DNA of 7,193 nt from Dysgonamonadaceae bacterium. Its GTDB lineage: Bacteria; Bacteroidota; Bacteroidia; Bacteroidales; Azobacteroidaceae. A program made the position numbers and the translations under genes. The stretch is taken from assembly GCA_031258895.1 (NCBI GenBank), contig JAIRMF010000012.1, forward strand, positions 1 through 7,193. The letters are read 5' to 3'. Every line of letters starts with the position of its first letter. Position 1 is the stretch's first letter. Shown here piece by piece: positions 6,710 through 7,193 of the stretch. The notes under the pieces are model-generated. The model did not search any database. It was not told the origin of the DNA and saw only the letters and a program-made list of their open reading frames with translations.

Positions 6710-7193
6710 TTAATCCCCTTTGCACGCAACCCGGAAGCCGATATCGGAGTAGCGGGAGTCCGGGCTGTCGTCGGCGCGAGAAGAGACGCGGCAAACGGAA
6801 TCGTAGTTGCTCCAGCTGCCGCCGCGGGAGACGCGAAGAGAACCCGAACTGGGGCCGCGAGGATCTGTAACTTCTCCGGCTGTATAACCAGCGTACCAGT
6901 CCCAACACCATTCATAAACATTACCACTCATATCATAAAGACCAAGCTCATTGGCCTTTTTCGTTGCTACGGGTTTAGTACCGTAAATACCGCTGGCTGC
7001 GCCGCAAGTGATAGTTTGGTCATTATTGCCGGTATACCACGCAACCACGCAAACAGTGTCGTTGCCAGAAGCATAATAATCAGCAGTATTTTTATTTGTG
7101 TTTGTCTGACTTTTAACGCCGCCGCGAGCGGCATACTCCCATTCCGCCTCAGTGGGAAGACGATAACCATCTGCAGCAAAATTACAATAGGCA
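6710..7193 (-). CDS. Formylglycine-generating-enzyme/SUMF1-fold protein, C-terminal part (5' truncated by window edge)
   Basis: The minus-strand frame is open from the right edge to a TAA at 6710-6712, giving 160 residues; the GTG at 7048 is internal, because motifs continue upstream of it. Recognisable FGE-sulfatase blocks are GYRLPTEAEWEYAARGG (9-25), LYDMSGNVYEWCWDWY (85-100), RVSRGGSW (120-127) and IGFRVA (151-156), the classic C-type-lectin-like fold. True FGEs have two active-site cysteines, C-x4-C, shortly after RGGS. Here the first is Asn (N129) and only C134 remains, so formylglycine synthesis is doubtful and a binding role is more likely. Other options are an FGE-like paralogue of a surface lipoprotein or a GldK-type protein. 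The N-terminal signal sequence, if any, is outside the window. The gene is convergent with nth. Its residues 128-150 resemble variable regions of diversity-generating retroelement targets. Confidence 0.88.
   Translation of the reverse strand, partial: AYCNFAADGYRLPTEAEWEYAARGGVKSQTNTNKNTADYYASGNDTVCVVAWYTGNNDQTITCGAASGIYGTKPVATKKANELGLYDMSGNVYEWCWDWYAGYTAGEVTDPRGPSSGSLRVSRGGSWSNYDSVCRVSSRADDSPDSRYSDIGFRVACKGD
6725..6835 (-). other. Candidate hypervariable C-terminal segment of the FGE-fold protein (DGR variable-region-like)
   Basis: This segment codes for residues 120-156. A conserved frame (RV-RGGSW, CRV-SR, P--R, IGFRVA) is interspersed with positions S, N, Y, D, S, A, D, D, S, D, S, Y, S, D. 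All of these use codons ending in C or T (AGC, AAC, TAC, GAT, TCC, GCC, GAC), as expected if derived from AAY codons by adenine-specific mutagenesis. Most of these residues can only be encoded by NNY codons, so the codon evidence is weak. No template repeat, reverse transcriptase or accessory gene is in the window. The label is a resemblance, not a demonstration. Confidence 0.25.

Noticed and set aside
6511..6927. Minus-strand frames overlapping nth and the end of the FGE-fold gene
   Set aside because: They are out of frame with the clear FGE motifs and run into the Nth coding sequence. The translations are Arg- or Ala-rich with no domain signature.

Overview
The window looks like chromosomal DNA of a Bacteroidota bacterium, most likely Bacteroidales. 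The reasons are a TamB-type protein of the Bacteroidetes style, a perfect Bacteroidetes -7 promoter element (TAnnTTTG), start codons with little or no Shine-Dalgarno sequence (AT-rich leaders), and a mix of rubrerythrin, AMP-forming acyl-CoA synthetase and an FGE-sulfatase-fold protein typical of anaerobic gut lineages. Species cannot be assigned from the sequence alone.

Layout, left to right. Positions 1-1773 (+) hold the C-terminal 590 residues of TamB, cut by the left edge. A short gap carries a promoter, followed by a tight two-gene unit: an XRE/cupin regulator (1868-2416) and, 5 bp later, an AMP-forming acyl-CoA synthetase (2422-4080). Rubrerythrin (4120-4701) and a Gfo/Idh/MocA oxidoreductase (4736-5896) follow on the same strand with gaps under 40 bp. 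A strong hairpin (5918-5957) closes this run. Endonuclease III (nth, 5978-6628) is next, and ends at a second hairpin shared with a convergent gene. That gene (6710-7193, minus strand) is the C-terminal part of a formylglycine-generating-enzyme/SUMF1-fold protein cut by the right edge; its reading frame is open to the last base, well beyond its first internal start codon.

Functionally these are mostly housekeeping or stress genes: outer-membrane assembly or lipid transport (TamB), regulated acyl-CoA formation (regulator plus synthetase), peroxide detoxification (rubrerythrin), an unassigned NAD(P)-dependent sugar or polyol dehydrogenase, and base-excision repair (Nth). I see no complete undescribed system. 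Two things deserve a second look. The C-terminus of the FGE-fold protein lacks one of the two catalytic cysteines and resembles the variable region of diversity-generating retroelement targets, although no reverse transcriptase or template repeat lies in the window. There is also a marked strand-composition change: the + strand is A/C-rich across tamB and becomes G/T-rich towards nth, although all these genes point the same way.
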